NCBI RefSeq assembly: GCF_004349055.1
Contig: NZ_SMKX01000051.1
Span: forward strand, 1 to 50,982
Length of the DNA: 50,982 bases
Origin: Kribbella antibiotica
GTDB taxonomy: Bacteria > Actinomycetota > Actinomycetes > Propionibacteriales > Kribbellaceae
Direction: 5' to 3'
This document shows, piece after piece, positions 42,611 to 50,972 of the stretch. A program made the position numbers and the translations under genes. How positions within the stretch are numbered: the stretch's first letter is position 1; every line of letters begins with the position of its first letter. Under the pieces are notes generated by a model. The model made no database searches. It worked only from the letters and a program-made list of their open reading frames with translations, and had not been told where the DNA came from.

Positions 42611-43183
42611 ATGAAGAAGAACGTAGTCGCGCGGATGCTGGCGAGTGCTGCGATGGTTGGGGTGGCGGCTGTTGTCGCGGGGGCGATGCCGAGCAGCGCG
42701 GCGGCTCCGAGCTACGGCTACAAGTGCTGGGGCACGTCGAAGGATCACTGCAACGTGGCGCTCCAGGCTCCCAAGGGGTGGAAGTTCACGAAGGTCGACG
42801 CGTTCGAGGCGAAGTTCAGCCACGGATCGAACGAGATGCTGCGGGTGGACGCGATCTACGCGAAGGTGAGCCCGAAGGCTCAGGTCGCGCGCAAGACCGC
42901 GGCGCTGAAGAAGGTGCCGGGCCTGAAGATTCTGTCGCTGTCCAACGGGGTCATGCCGTCGACGATTCCGGGCAACGCCCCGAAGGTCGTTTTCTACGAC
43001 GTGAAGTACACCTACAGCGACGGTGCCCGGGGGCAGCGCGTGGTCACCACCCGGTACGCCGACACGCTGTTCAGCGGCAACCGGGCCCTGCTCGAATTGA
43101 CCGTGGGCGGCCGGCCGCAGGACCAGGGCACGCTCGACCAGGTGCTGCGCAAGACGACGCAGACCGTGACGCTTGTCGGTTGA
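42611..43183 (+). CDS. Small secreted protein related to the envelope-anchored paralogues
   Basis: 190 residues with a Sec signal peptide ('MLASAAMVGVAAVVAGAMPSSAAA'; cleavage near residue 32). The mature part has one likely disulfide (Cys at 'YKCWGTSKDHC'), a 'VALQAPKGWKFTKVDAFEAKF' strand pair, and the ending 'LELTVGGRPQDQGTLDQVL'. Opening and ending patterns both match the anchored proteins at 11392-12943, so it is a soluble relative. AGGG lies upstream of the ATG. It stands alone between two copies of a terminator repeat. Function unknown. Confidence 0.75.
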   Translation: MKKNVVARMLASAAMVGVAAVVAGAMPSSAAAPSYGYKCWGTSKDHCNVALQAPKGWKFTKVDAFEAKFSHGSNEMLRVDAIYAKVSPKAQVARKTAALKKVPGLKILSLSNGVMPSTIPGNAPKVVFYDVKYTYSDGARGQRVVTTRYADTLFSGNRALLELTVGGRPQDQGTLDQVLRKTTQTVTLVG

Positions 43184-43370
43184 GGACGCTGGCTTCATTG
43201 CACAAGGCTGATCGGGGACGACGCACCGGTCACCGCGCCAGCGATCGCCTCGACCGTGTCCCCGGTCTTCCACTTCTAGCGGGCCAGGAGGCACAGGCCA
43301 CAGACGGCCAGACGACCTTGGAGTCGCGGCGGCGAGCGCCCTTGGGGTACGGGCGCCACCAGGCAAAGAA

Positions 43371-43450
43371 GGAACCCCAGGTCACGGGCTACATGACCTG
43401 GGGTTCTGTCTGTCTGGGCGTCCTCGTGGAGCCATTCGTGGTGCGAGTTG
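43371..43450 (+). repeat. Direct repeat copy 2, terminator hairpin after the secreted protein gene
   Basis: Perfect 13-bp arms GAACCCCAGGTCA (43372-43384) and TGACCTGGGGTTC (43394-43406), then TGTCTGTCTG and a segment matching copy 1. It can end the secreted-protein transcript. The remainder of 43184-43766 shows no gene I can support. Confidence 0.6.
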
Positions 43451-43766
43451 CTAACAGGGCACCCCGGCGGCCTCCTCCGGGCCGTCTTCCTCGTCCTCGG
43501 CCGCAGAGCCACTACGCAGCTCTGCGTGTCACCAATGAGCCCACAGGGCCGGGCAACGACCAGCCATCGCCTGCGGTGGGACTGGTCGGCTGAGTCAGCG
43601 AGTCTCTGGTGTCCGCGATCGATCACGCCCCTTGAACTGCGCGCGTCCGACCAGCGGGCATCGCCAAGGTCCGTCCATGGGAACCGTGGCGGAAGCCCGG
43701 ACGCAGGAAAGATCTGCGGTCAGTCGTCGCTCCAGCGATGATCGCTCCGGGTGGCATGCTGGCGGC

Positions 43767-44156
43767 GTGACGGATCTGATGTGCGTACGGTACCAACGGT
43801 CCGTACGCGTGGGCAGCAAGCACTACGAGGTCTTCGAGCGGATGCATTATGTGTGCTTCCACTACGAGTTCGAGCACGGAGACGCCGACGTTGACGAGGA
43901 GTGCGGCGCAGGAGGATGCCCTTCGGCGTCTCTTACCGGCGGTCGCGACCGCGTCATCGCCACCGCCAAGGAACTCGCGATCGAAGCGGCGTCGGGAGCA
44001 CCGTGGAGAAACTCAGAGGCACATGAGTACCTCGAAGCCTTCGCCGCTTGGCTCTCCGACTCAGGTGGCTACTACGCCAACCGAGGACGGGTGGCTGCCG
44101 GCAACGGCTGGGATGTCGTGAACGATGCGCTGAAGGCTGCGACTACCTACGAGTGA
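43767..44156 (+). CDS. Hypothetical protein
   Basis: 129 residues from GTG 43767; ATG 43779 is an alternative and neither has a strong ribosome site. Contains 'HYEVFERMHYVCFHYEFEHGDADVDEECGAGGCP' (in segments), acidic and with His/Cys pairs, then helical 'AHEYLEAFAAWLSDSGGYY'. No family recognised. It has no close neighbour on its strand. Confidence 0.55.
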   Translation: MTDLMCVRYQRSVRVGSKHYEVFERMHYVCFHYEFEHGDADVDEECGAGGCPSASLTGGRDRVIATAKELAIEAASGAPWRNSEAHEYLEAFAAWLSDSGGYYANRGRVAAGNGWDVVNDALKAATTYE

Positions 44157-44392
44157 TCAAGAGCGCCTACGGCGTCCCTGCGGGATCGGCAGGCCGGCTC
44201 TTGACACCGGCCGGCGGCTCGTCATCGAGGCGACAGCAAGGCCGCTGCTTCGCCGTCTGCCAGCGGACTCGCGCGCATGAAGGATCCGTCCGGTTCGCTC
44301 ATCGCTGGCTTTCTGTACACGGTCTGTCGGGGGTGGAGCCCGGACCGTGTGCCTCGTCGATGGGACGAAGCACACGGGTCCCTGGTCGTGCG

Positions 44393-47300
44393 TCAGTTGG
44401 GCTGGGTGCCTGTCGCTGTGACCTCGGCCAGGCTGATCACACCGGCGCTGGTGGCCGGTGACTGCACCTTGACGTAGCGGGCCACGGTGTTGGTCGGCAG
44501 ACTGGTGACTGCCCCCGGCGTCGCACCGAGGTTCAGCTTGGTCACTGTGGCGTCGGCCATCAGCTGGGCGTAGGTCCGGCCCGACATGCTGGCGGTGGAG
44601 AGGAAGACCACCGCGTTGTTCAGCTTGTCGGCCGAGGCGTCGGTTCGGTTGTGCACCGTGATGTTGCTGACCCGGGAACTGGTCAGCAGGTCGACCTGCC
44701 ACCACGGCTGCGAGCTGGATGCCGTCCGGCTCACCGAGCCGGCGGAGAAGACGCCGTTGGTGTTCCCATCCACGGCCCGGGCAGCGGTGCCGACGTCGGT
44801 CGACGACTGCGTGGCCGGCCGGTTGGTGGATAGGTTCACGGCGCCGGTGGTGCCGGAGACCTGTACCTCGGCCAGGTTCATGGTGGTGATGATGCTCGAC
44901 AGTTGCACCCGCACGTAGCGGCCGGTGGCGTTGCCTGCGTTCAGGGTCAGGCTGTTGGTGGTGGATGAGAACGCAGAGAACGACATCTCCTTTATTGAGT
45001 TGTCGGCCTGCAGCGAGGACAGCGACCGGCCGGTCATGTCGGTCGATGAGATGAACACGGTGCCGGCGCTCAGCCGGTTCGAGTCGGTCCGGCTCCACAG
45101 CGTGACCGTGGAGACGGCCGCCGCGGAACCGAGGTCGACCTGCCACCACGGCTGGGTGGAGAGGTTGGTCTGGGTCACCGAACCGGCGGAGAAGACGCCG
45201 TTGGTGTTGCCGTCCACCGCCCGGGCCGCCACCGCGGTACCGCTGGTGCTCGACTGGGTGGCGGTCTTGCCCTGGGCCAGGTTCGGCGGACCGGTGACGG
45301 TCACCGTGGTGGTCGCCGCCGCGCTGTCTACCTTGCCGTCCCGCACGACCAGGCTAAAGGTCAGGGTGCCCGGTGTGGCCGGGGCGGTGAAGGTCGGCTT
45401 CTGAACCGTCCGGCTGGACAGCGTCACAGCCGGCCCACCGGTCTGGGTCCAGGTGTAGGTCAGCGGGTCATTGTCGGCGTCGGTGCCGGACCCGTTCAGC
45501 GTGACCGCGGTACCCGTGTTGACCGTCTGCGCCGTACCGGCGTTCGCGACCGGTACGGCGTTGACCGGGGTGGTGGTCACCGTGGTGGTGGCCGCCGCGC
45601 TGTTGGCCTTGCCGTCCCGCACGACCAGGCTGAAGGTCAGCGTGGCCGGTGTGGCCGGGGCGGTGAAGGTCGGCTTCGCCGCCGTCGTGCTGGACAGCGT
45701 CACCGCCGGTCCACCGGTCTGGGTCCAGGTGTAGGTCAGCGGGTCGTTGTCGGCGTCGGTGCCGGACCCGTTCAGGGTCACGGGCGTACCAACCGCGACC
45801 GATTGCGCCGCACCGGCGTTCGCCACCGGGACGTGGTTGGGCAGCTCCGAGAGCGGCCGCGGGGTGCAGTTGCTGATCGAGACCGTGAAGGGTTGGAGGT
45901 CGTTGTTCGTCTCGATCATGGCGCCGTCCTCGGCGCCGCTGAGCGAGATGGTGTACGACTCACCGGCGTCCACGATGGTCTCCCGCCACACGTCCGTGCC
46001 GCGCTTCCACTCGATGATCAGGACCCGGCCGGTGACCACCTGAACGGTGCACCCGTCGGCCCAGGCACCCATGTACGGGTAGAGCGGAGCGCCCGACTCC
46101 GAGTAGACGGTGCGCGCGTTGTAGCCGGAGCGGCCGTTGCCCTGGTAGGCCGTGCCGGCCGGCCAGGTGAGCACGCCGCCCTCCCAGTCGGGCTCCTCTC
46201 CGGTTCCGGCGTAGCGCCAGCGGGCGCTGACCCAGGAGACCGGGTCGCAGGTGGTGGGGTCGGTGCAGGCGGGCGGATCCGGCGGGCCCGGCTGGCCGGG
46301 CACGATGGTGTACCTGAACGGCGAACCGCTCTGCACGCTGACGATGCTGCTGCTGTTCAGGGAGCTCGACACGGTGTAGCTCTCGCCGGCCGACAGCGCG
46401 GCCAGTGCCACGTGCGAGCCGTCGGCCGGGCCCGCGTAAACCGTGGCGCTTCCGGATGTGACGGTGACCTTCCAGCCAGCCACCTTGGACGCCGGGGCGT
46501 ACACGTCGTGGGAGACGGTATAGCCGTAGCGGGCCCGGACTGGCTCGGCCGCGGCCTGCCAGACCGCCGTGTCGCCGGTATCCGACGAGCCCCACGGGCA
46601 CGGGCTGCTGGTGCAGTTCCAGGTGGCCAGCACCGAGCCGTCACCGGAGGCCAGCGGCGGCTCGGTCGGGGTGCCGGGGGTGATGGTGTACTCGAACGGC
46701 GAACCGCTCTGCACGCTGACGATGCTGCTGCCTAGGGTGCTGGCGACGATGTAGCTGTCGCCGGCCGACAGCGTGGTCAGTGCCGAGTGCGAGCCGTCGG
46801 CCGGACCTGCATAAACCGTGGCGCTGCCGGAAGCGACTGTGATTTTCCAGCCCGCCACCTTGGACGCCGGGGCGTACACGTCGTGCGAGACGGTATAGCC
46901 GTAACGGGCCCGGACCGGCTCGGCCGCGGCCGGCCAAACCGCCGCGTTGGTGGAGTCTGACTCGCCCCACGGGCACGGGCTGCTCGTGCAGTTCCAGATG
47001 GCCAGCACCGAGTCGTCACCGGAGGACGGCGGCGGGCCGGTCGGGACGCCGGGGGTAATTGTGTACTCGAACGGCGAACTGCTCTGCACGCTGACGATGC
47101 TGCTGCCCAAGGTGCTGGGAAGGGTATAGCTGCCGCCGGCCGACAGCGTGTTCAGTGCCGAGTGCGAGTTGTCGGCAGGGCCTGCGTAGACCGTGGCGCT
47201 GCCGGACGTGACGGTGATTTTCCAGCCCGCCACTTTGGACGCCGGGGCGTACACGTCGTGAGAGACGGTGTAGCCGTAGCGGGCTCGGATCGGCTCGGCC

Positions 47301-47494
47301 TCGGCCGGCCAGACCGCCGTGTTGGCGCTGTCTGACGCGCCCCACGGGCACGGGCTGCTGGTGCAGGTCCATGTCGCCACAACGGAGGACGCAGGATCAG
47401 CCTCGGCTGCCCGCGCGGGCAGGGCGGTGAAGCCCAGCACCATGACGACCACAGTAGTGACAGCGAAAAATGCGGTCGCAAAACGTTTCAGCAT
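44393..47494 (-). CDS. Large secreted multidomain protein: three tandem repeats, two PKD-like and two discoidin (F5/8 C) domains
   Basis: 1033 residues from ATG 47494, after a G-rich ribosome site, with signal peptide 'FFAVTTVVVMVLGFTALPARA'. Residues about 37-411 are three near-identical units of 125 residues, each opening like 'WNCTSSPCPWG' and containing 'RARYGYTVSHDVYAPASKVA'. A distinct Cys-containing domain (about 412-545) follows. Two PKD-like units ('VPVANAG...GTDADNDPLTYTWTQTGGPAV') occupy about 555-735. Two F5/8 C domains ('ARAVDGNTNGVFSAGSV', 'QPWWQVDLG') run from about 740 to 1031. PKD and F5/8 C domains bind polysaccharide. No catalytic domain is recognised, so it is probably an adhesive or glycan-capturing protein. 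Confidence 0.88.
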   Translation of the reverse strand: MLKRFATAFFAVTTVVVMVLGFTALPARAAEADPASSVVATWTCTSSPCPWGASDSANTAVWPAEAEPIRARYGYTVSHDVYAPASKVAGWKITVTSGSATVYAGPADNSHSALNTLSAGGSYTLPSTLGSSIVSVQSSSPFEYTITPGVPTGPPPSSGDDSVLAIWNCTSSPCPWGESDSTNAAVWPAAAEPVRARYGYTVSHDVYAPASKVAGWKITVASGSATVYAGPADGSHSALTTLSAGDSYIVASTLGSSIVSVQSGSPFEYTITPGTPTEPPLASGDGSVLATWNCTSSPCPWGSSDTGDTAVWQAAAEPVRARYGYTVSHDVYAPASKVAGWKVTVTSGSATVYAGPADGSHVALAALSAGESYTVSSSLNSSSIVSVQSGSPFRYTIVPGQPGPPDPPACTDPTTCDPVSWVSARWRYAGTGEEPDWEGGVLTWPAGTAYQGNGRSGYNARTVYSESGAPLYPYMGAWADGCTVQVVTGRVLIIEWKRGTDVWRETIVDAGESYTISLSGAEDGAMIETNNDLQPFTVSISNCTPRPLSELPNHVPVANAGAAQSVAVGTPVTLNGSGTDADNDPLTYTWTQTGGPAVTLSSTTAAKPTFTAPATPATLTFSLVVRDGKANSAAATTTVTTTPVNAVPVANAGTAQTVNTGTAVTLNGSGTDADNDPLTYTWTQTGGPAVTLSSRTVQKPTFTAPATPGTLTFSLVVRDGKVDSAAATTTVTVTGPPNLAQGKTATQSSTSGTAVAARAVDGNTNGVFSAGSVTQTNLSTQPWWQVDLGSAAAVSTVTLWSRTDSNRLSAGTVFISSTDMTGRSLSSLQADNSIKEMSFSAFSSTTNSLTLNAGNATGRYVRVQLSSIITTMNLAEVQVSGTTGAVNLSTNRPATQSSTDVGTAARAVDGNTNGVFSAGSVSRTASSSQPWWQVDLLTSSRVSNITVHNRTDASADKLNNAVVFLSTASMSGRTYAQLMADATVTKLNLGATPGAVTSLPTNTVARYVKVQSPATSAGVISLAEVTATGTQPN
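46262..47386 (-). repeat. Three tandem 375-bp coding repeats
   Basis: Units at 47386-47012, 47011-46637 and 46636-46262, each exactly 125 codons, encoding the Cys-paired N-terminal domains of the secreted protein. Nucleotide identity is very high in the 'YGYTVSHDVYAPASK' part, which points to recent duplication or gene conversion, and makes assembly of copy number uncertain. Confidence 0.8.
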
Positions 47495-47675
47495 GCCGGC
47501 CCCCCCGGATTGTGACTCCCCTTGCGGCACACCGTAGCCCCAAGTCGCCCGCTGTCAACCGGAAAAGAAGGGGAAAGATGCAACCACGAGCCATTTGTTA
47601 TGGAGTTCATCACACTACGGAGAACCTCCATTACTCATTGATGAAACCCATTGCTCAGCGATGAGAATTGGGGCC

Positions 47676-47729
47676 TTGGCCTGGCTGCTGACAACCGCAG
47701 GCGAGGGCAACGAGGCGGGTCTGACGTAG
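47676..47729 (+). pseudogene. Short duplicated fragment of the APH-fold gene
   Basis: 47676-47711 matches 49850-49885 at all but about five bases and reads in frame as 'LAWLLTTAGEGN', then a stop at 47727-47729. It lies in the divergent promoter region before the methyltransferase gene. It looks like the remnant of a lost second copy of the gene at 49010-50128. Confidence 0.45.
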
Positions 47730-47762
47730 CCGTAGTGCGTCGACAGGTGGATGATCGCCGCT

Positions 47763-48749
47763 ATGGACAACGGCGAGCGGCTGCAGGCGATGGTGACGGG
47801 CTACCGCGTGTCTGCAGCGCTCAGTGTTGCGGCCGAACTGGGTCTGTCGGACGAGCTGACAGCTGGGCCACGAACTCTCGGTGAACTCGCCGGCGCTGTG
47901 GGCGCGGATGAAGAGACCTTGGGCAGGCTGCTGCGCGCGTTGGTCGCGGCAGGTGTGTACGACGAAGCCGACGGCAACTACCAGAACACTCCGCTGGGAG
48001 AAGGGCTGCGATCGGACGTGCCCGGATCGCTACGGCCGCTGGCGAGGACATTGCAGGATCCCGCACTGTGGGCCGCTTGGGGTCACTTGGAACACAGCGT
48101 ACGGACCGGCGAGACCGCCTTCGAAGCGTTGCACGGCGTCGATGTGTGGACTCATCGGCAACGGCTGCCGCAGCAGAACCTGATCTTCAACGACACCATG
48201 GCCGCGCTCAGTTCGGACATCGCGCAGGCGGTTGCGACGACGTACGACTTCGGCAGGAGCCACGACGTCGTCGACGTAGGGGGTGGTCGTGGCGTGCTGC
48301 TCGAGGCGGTTCTCACCGAACACGACCATCTGGCAGGCACAGTCTTCGACCTGGCTCATGTGGTGGCCGAAGCGCCGAAGTCTGCGGCGTTGCGTGAGCG
48401 CTGGTCGGCCGTCGCCGGAAGCTTCTTCGAGGAACTGCCGCCGGCCGACGCGTATCTGCTGAAATCGATCCTGCACGACTGGAGCGATGATCGCTGCCTC
48501 GACATCCTTCGCACCTGCGCGGCCTCACTCAACCCCGGCGGCGTCGTGCTCGTCGTCGAAGTGGTCCTCGACCGGCCGGGCCGCGAGCTCGGCGCGGCCT
48601 TCTCCGATCTCAACATGCTGGTGCTGCCCGGCGGCCGCGAACGCACCGAGCAACAGTTCGCCGGCCTCTTCGCGGCCGCCGGACTGCGCTTGATCCGGGT
48701 CCTCGACACAACGACCCGGATGTCGATTTTGGAGGCAACCAAAGCCTGA
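47763..48749 (+). CDS. SAM-dependent O-methyltransferase (type 2, plant-like fold)
   Basis: 328 residues from ATG 47763; ATG 47751 is possible, as AGGTGG at 47745-47750 suits the later start better. N-terminal winged-helix dimer domain ('LGELAGAVGADEETLGRLLRALV'). The SAM motif 'DVVDVGGGRGVLLEAVL' lies at about residues 163-179, 'FDLAHVV' is the adenine-side acid region, and the catalytic-base His is in 'LKSILHDWSDDRCLDILR'. This group methylates hydroxyls of small aromatic or polyketide compounds. No biosynthetic genes are nearby, so the substrate is open. Divergent from the large secreted protein gene. Confidence 0.9.
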   Translation: MDNGERLQAMVTGYRVSAALSVAAELGLSDELTAGPRTLGELAGAVGADEETLGRLLRALVAAGVYDEADGNYQNTPLGEGLRSDVPGSLRPLARTLQDPALWAAWGHLEHSVRTGETAFEALHGVDVWTHRQRLPQQNLIFNDTMAALSSDIAQAVATTYDFGRSHDVVDVGGGRGVLLEAVLTEHDHLAGTVFDLAHVVAEAPKSAALRERWSAVAGSFFEELPPADAYLLKSILHDWSDDRCLDILRTCAASLNPGGVVLVVEVVLDRPGRELGAAFSDLNMLVLPGGRERTEQQFAGLFAAAGLRLIRVLDTTTRMSILEATKA

Positions 48750-49009
48750 AGGAGCCGGGCTGAGTCGCGTGAACTGGCCGCAGAACGACCTGGGTTTCGT
48801 CTGTCTCGGCATCAGCGCCACCGTTGACACGGCCGCCCGGGCCCCGGCAGGATCGGCGTACGGCGTTGCCGACGCCCAGCCTCTGAGGACCTGCCCCAGT
48901 CAGACCCTCGTGAAGGTGAAGGGGAATCTGCCCTCAAGGTTGCTGTCGTCCAGGCCTGTTTCGAGTGCCGCTTCGCTGGGGGAATCGGGCACATCGAGGA
49001 AGGCTTGTC

Positions 49010-50128
49010 ATGACCAAAGAAGGCAGTTTCAAGCGCGCAGTGCGTCAGCGGGCACAGGCGACCGGGTTGCGGTACACCGAGGCTCGCGCCGCGTTGGAGA
49101 AGGGCCGTACGTCGCCGTTCGCGAGCACTCGCCCTGTCGAGTTCGCCGAACTGAGGGCGCATCTCGAGACGCGATACGGCATCAGCATTACCTCGATCGC
49201 GCCGATCGACGACGACCCCGAGACACGGCCCAGCGGGTCCTGGATCGGCCATTACCCCTGGACGCTGGTCGTCAAGCGAGCGGACGGCTCGCCCTGGATC
49301 GCTCGCGTCTTCTCATCGGCAGCGGACACGGTCGGCCGTGTTGAGGGCGATGCGGAGATCCTCCGGTTCCTGGCCGCACACGACTTCCCCGCCGAACGGC
49401 TCGCGCACGACAAGCCTGTGTCGGTGTTCGAGGGCAGCGGCGTGATCGTGACCGAGTACATCGAAGGTGGCCGCCCGGACCAGTCGCCGGCGGTGCTCCA
49501 CGAGCTGGCGAGCCTGCTCGGTCGCCTGCACAAACTGCCCGCGACCGGTGGCGCCGTCGCGCGGGACGGAGGGGCCGAGGAGCACGACGGCGCTTTCTTT
49601 GCAGGACGACCGAAACAGGACCTCGCGGCCGCGATGAGCTTTCTGGTGAGCGTCGAGGACACCGTTACTCCTGAGGGCCGCGAGATGTTCGAGTGGCTCC
49701 GCGACAAGGTCGAGCACGCGGATGACGCCGAAGGCCTGCCCGAGGCGTTCACCCACGGCAACTATCACGGCTGGGCCGCCGTCGGTGCCCCTGGCAACGT
49801 CTCCATCGTCGGCTGGGCAGGCTCCGGCCGCGGCCCCCGCCTGCCCGCCCTGGCCTGGCTACTAACAACCGCCGGCGAGGGCAACAGCGAGGGTGTCGCC
49901 GCGGTCGCCCGCAGCTACCGCGACCACATCCAGCTCACCAACGACGAGCTGGACCGACTCCCCGCCGTACTGGCCATGCGGCCCTTGTGGCTGGCCTGTC
50001 TCGACTACCGCCAGTCCACGCGCAACGGCTCCACCCCGTCGATGAACGAGGGCTGGATCGGCTGGCTCGCCAACCCCGAGCACGCCGAACGCCTAGCAGC
50101 GCAGGCGATCACGTCGCTCCGAGTCTGA
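49010..50128 (+). CDS. APH-fold kinase-like protein without canonical catalytic residues
   Basis: 372 residues from ATG 49010 with GAGGAAGG upstream. The phosphotransferase fold is suggested by 'ILRFLAAHDFPAERLAHDKPVSVFEGSGVIVTEYIEGG' (in segments) and 'LHELASLLGRLHKLP'. The catalytic loop reads 'FTHGNYHGWAAVG' where active members have HGDxxxxN, and the metal-binding Asp of 'xIDW' is Gly in 'VSIVGWAGSGRGPRL'. Both changes argue that phosphate transfer is lost. The N-terminal 'FKRAVRQRAQATGLRYTEARAAL' is a conserved actinobacterial pattern of unknown role. Probably a pseudokinase or binding protein. Confidence 0.75.
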   Translation: MTKEGSFKRAVRQRAQATGLRYTEARAALEKGRTSPFASTRPVEFAELRAHLETRYGISITSIAPIDDDPETRPSGSWIGHYPWTLVVKRADGSPWIARVFSSAADTVGRVEGDAEILRFLAAHDFPAERLAHDKPVSVFEGSGVIVTEYIEGGRPDQSPAVLHELASLLGRLHKLPATGGAVARDGGAEEHDGAFFAGRPKQDLAAAMSFLVSVEDTVTPEGREMFEWLRDKVEHADDAEGLPEAFTHGNYHGWAAVGAPGNVSIVGWAGSGRGPRLPALAWLLTTAGEGNSEGVAAVARSYRDHIQLTNDELDRLPAVLAMRPLWLACLDYRQSTRNGSTPSMNEGWIGWLANPEHAERLAAQAITSLRV

Positions 50129-50206
50129 CCCACGTTCGCCGTCACAGGCGGCGGCGGTGTGGGCCCACGCCGCCGCCCGCTGCCGACGTACCGGGTCTCT
50201 AGTGGG

Positions 50207-50725
50207 TCAGGCTTGGGGGACCTGGTGGGGTGTGATGGATTCAAGTTCGCCCTCGTCCGGTTGCCAGGAGAGTTCGATGTCGTCGGCGGTGATCAGCCAG
50301 CGGGCGGTCGCATTCATGAACCACCACTCGATTTCGTGGACCAGGTGGCCGGCTTCGTTGAGGCGTAGTTCGTCGTAGCGCCAGTCGGAATGGCCGGTGC
50401 CTGCGGCGAACCCGTCGAGGGTGTAGGAGTGCACAGTGGGGTAGCGCAGCTTGATGTAGCCGTCGTCGTACGCGCCGCGCAGGGTTAGCTCGAGGGAGAC
50501 CAGTCGGTTGTGCCAGTGCGGCTTGCCGGGGCCGGTCCGCTCCGTCATCGACATGCTTTCCAGCCGGCTGTCGTGTGGGCCGCGCGGGTCGTAGGAGGCG
50601 TAGTACCAGTCCGTCTGGGCGAGGTGCAGAGCGCCGACGGGGAACCGGTCGGCGTTGGTCTCGACGTACTCGCGGTAGGCGGTGAAGCCCTCCAGCGTGC
50701 GGCCGTCGGACTGCAGAATGAACAT
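50207..50725 (-). CDS. Conserved hypothetical protein
   Basis: 172 residues from ATG 50725 (MFILQSDGRTLEGF), chosen because upstream codons are Arg/Pro/His-rich frame noise. It contains 'DWYYASYDPRGPHDSRLESM', 'HNRLVSLELTLRGAYDDGYIKLRYP' and 'HLVHEIEWWFMNATARWLITADDIEL', a beta-rich pattern with many aromatic residues. I do not recognise the family. Convergent with the APH-fold gene and just downstream of the TetR fragment, with which it may be co-transcribed. Confidence 0.7.
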   Translation of the reverse strand: MFILQSDGRTLEGFTAYREYVETNADRFPVGALHLAQTDWYYASYDPRGPHDSRLESMSMTERTGPGKPHWHNRLVSLELTLRGAYDDGYIKLRYPTVHSYTLDGFAAGTGHSDWRYDELRLNEAGHLVHEIEWWFMNATARWLITADDIELSWQPDEGELESITPHQVPQA

Positions 50726-50748
50726 GCCGGGCAGTCTGCCAGGGCAGG

Positions 50749-50972
50749 TCAGAGGGTGCGGATGGAGAGGATGCCTTCTACGCCGTGGAGGAAGGTTTCG
50801 CAGACTTCGGTGGGGTTGGCTAGGCAGCCGGCGGCCATGGCGCCGTCTCGCATCATGACGAAGTGGCGGGAGGCGGGTTCGGGGCGTGTCCGGGCTAGCT
50901 CGGTGAAGACGGCGGTCATGGTGTCGGCGAACCACTGGCGGTGGCTGGTGACGGCCTGGTGGACGGGGTGGG
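50749..50972 (-). CDS. TetR-family regulator, C-terminal part only
   Basis: The frame ending at TGA 50749-50751 reads 'QWFADTMTAVFTELARTRPE', 'HFVMMRDGAMAAGCLANP' and 'TFLHGVEGILSIRTL', the typical ligand-domain end of a TetR regulator. The DNA-binding half lies beyond the contig end. The in-frame TAA at 50980-50982 belongs to adapter sequence, not to the gene. Confidence 0.6.

Noticed and set aside
46262..47386. Regularly spaced repeats that could suggest a CRISPR-like array
   Set aside because: The repeat unit is 375 bp, in frame and coding. No short repeat/spacer pattern occurs anywhere in the window.
47600..47660. Several short inverted repeats in the AT-richer spacer before the methyltransferase gene
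   Set aside because: Arms of six bases with mismatched flanks are expected by chance in a spacer of this size.
48780..48815. CCTGGGTTTCGTCTGTCTCGG resembling the repeated terminator at 42163 and 43394
   Set aside because: The match is short and lacks the left hairpin arm; treated as chance or distant similarity.
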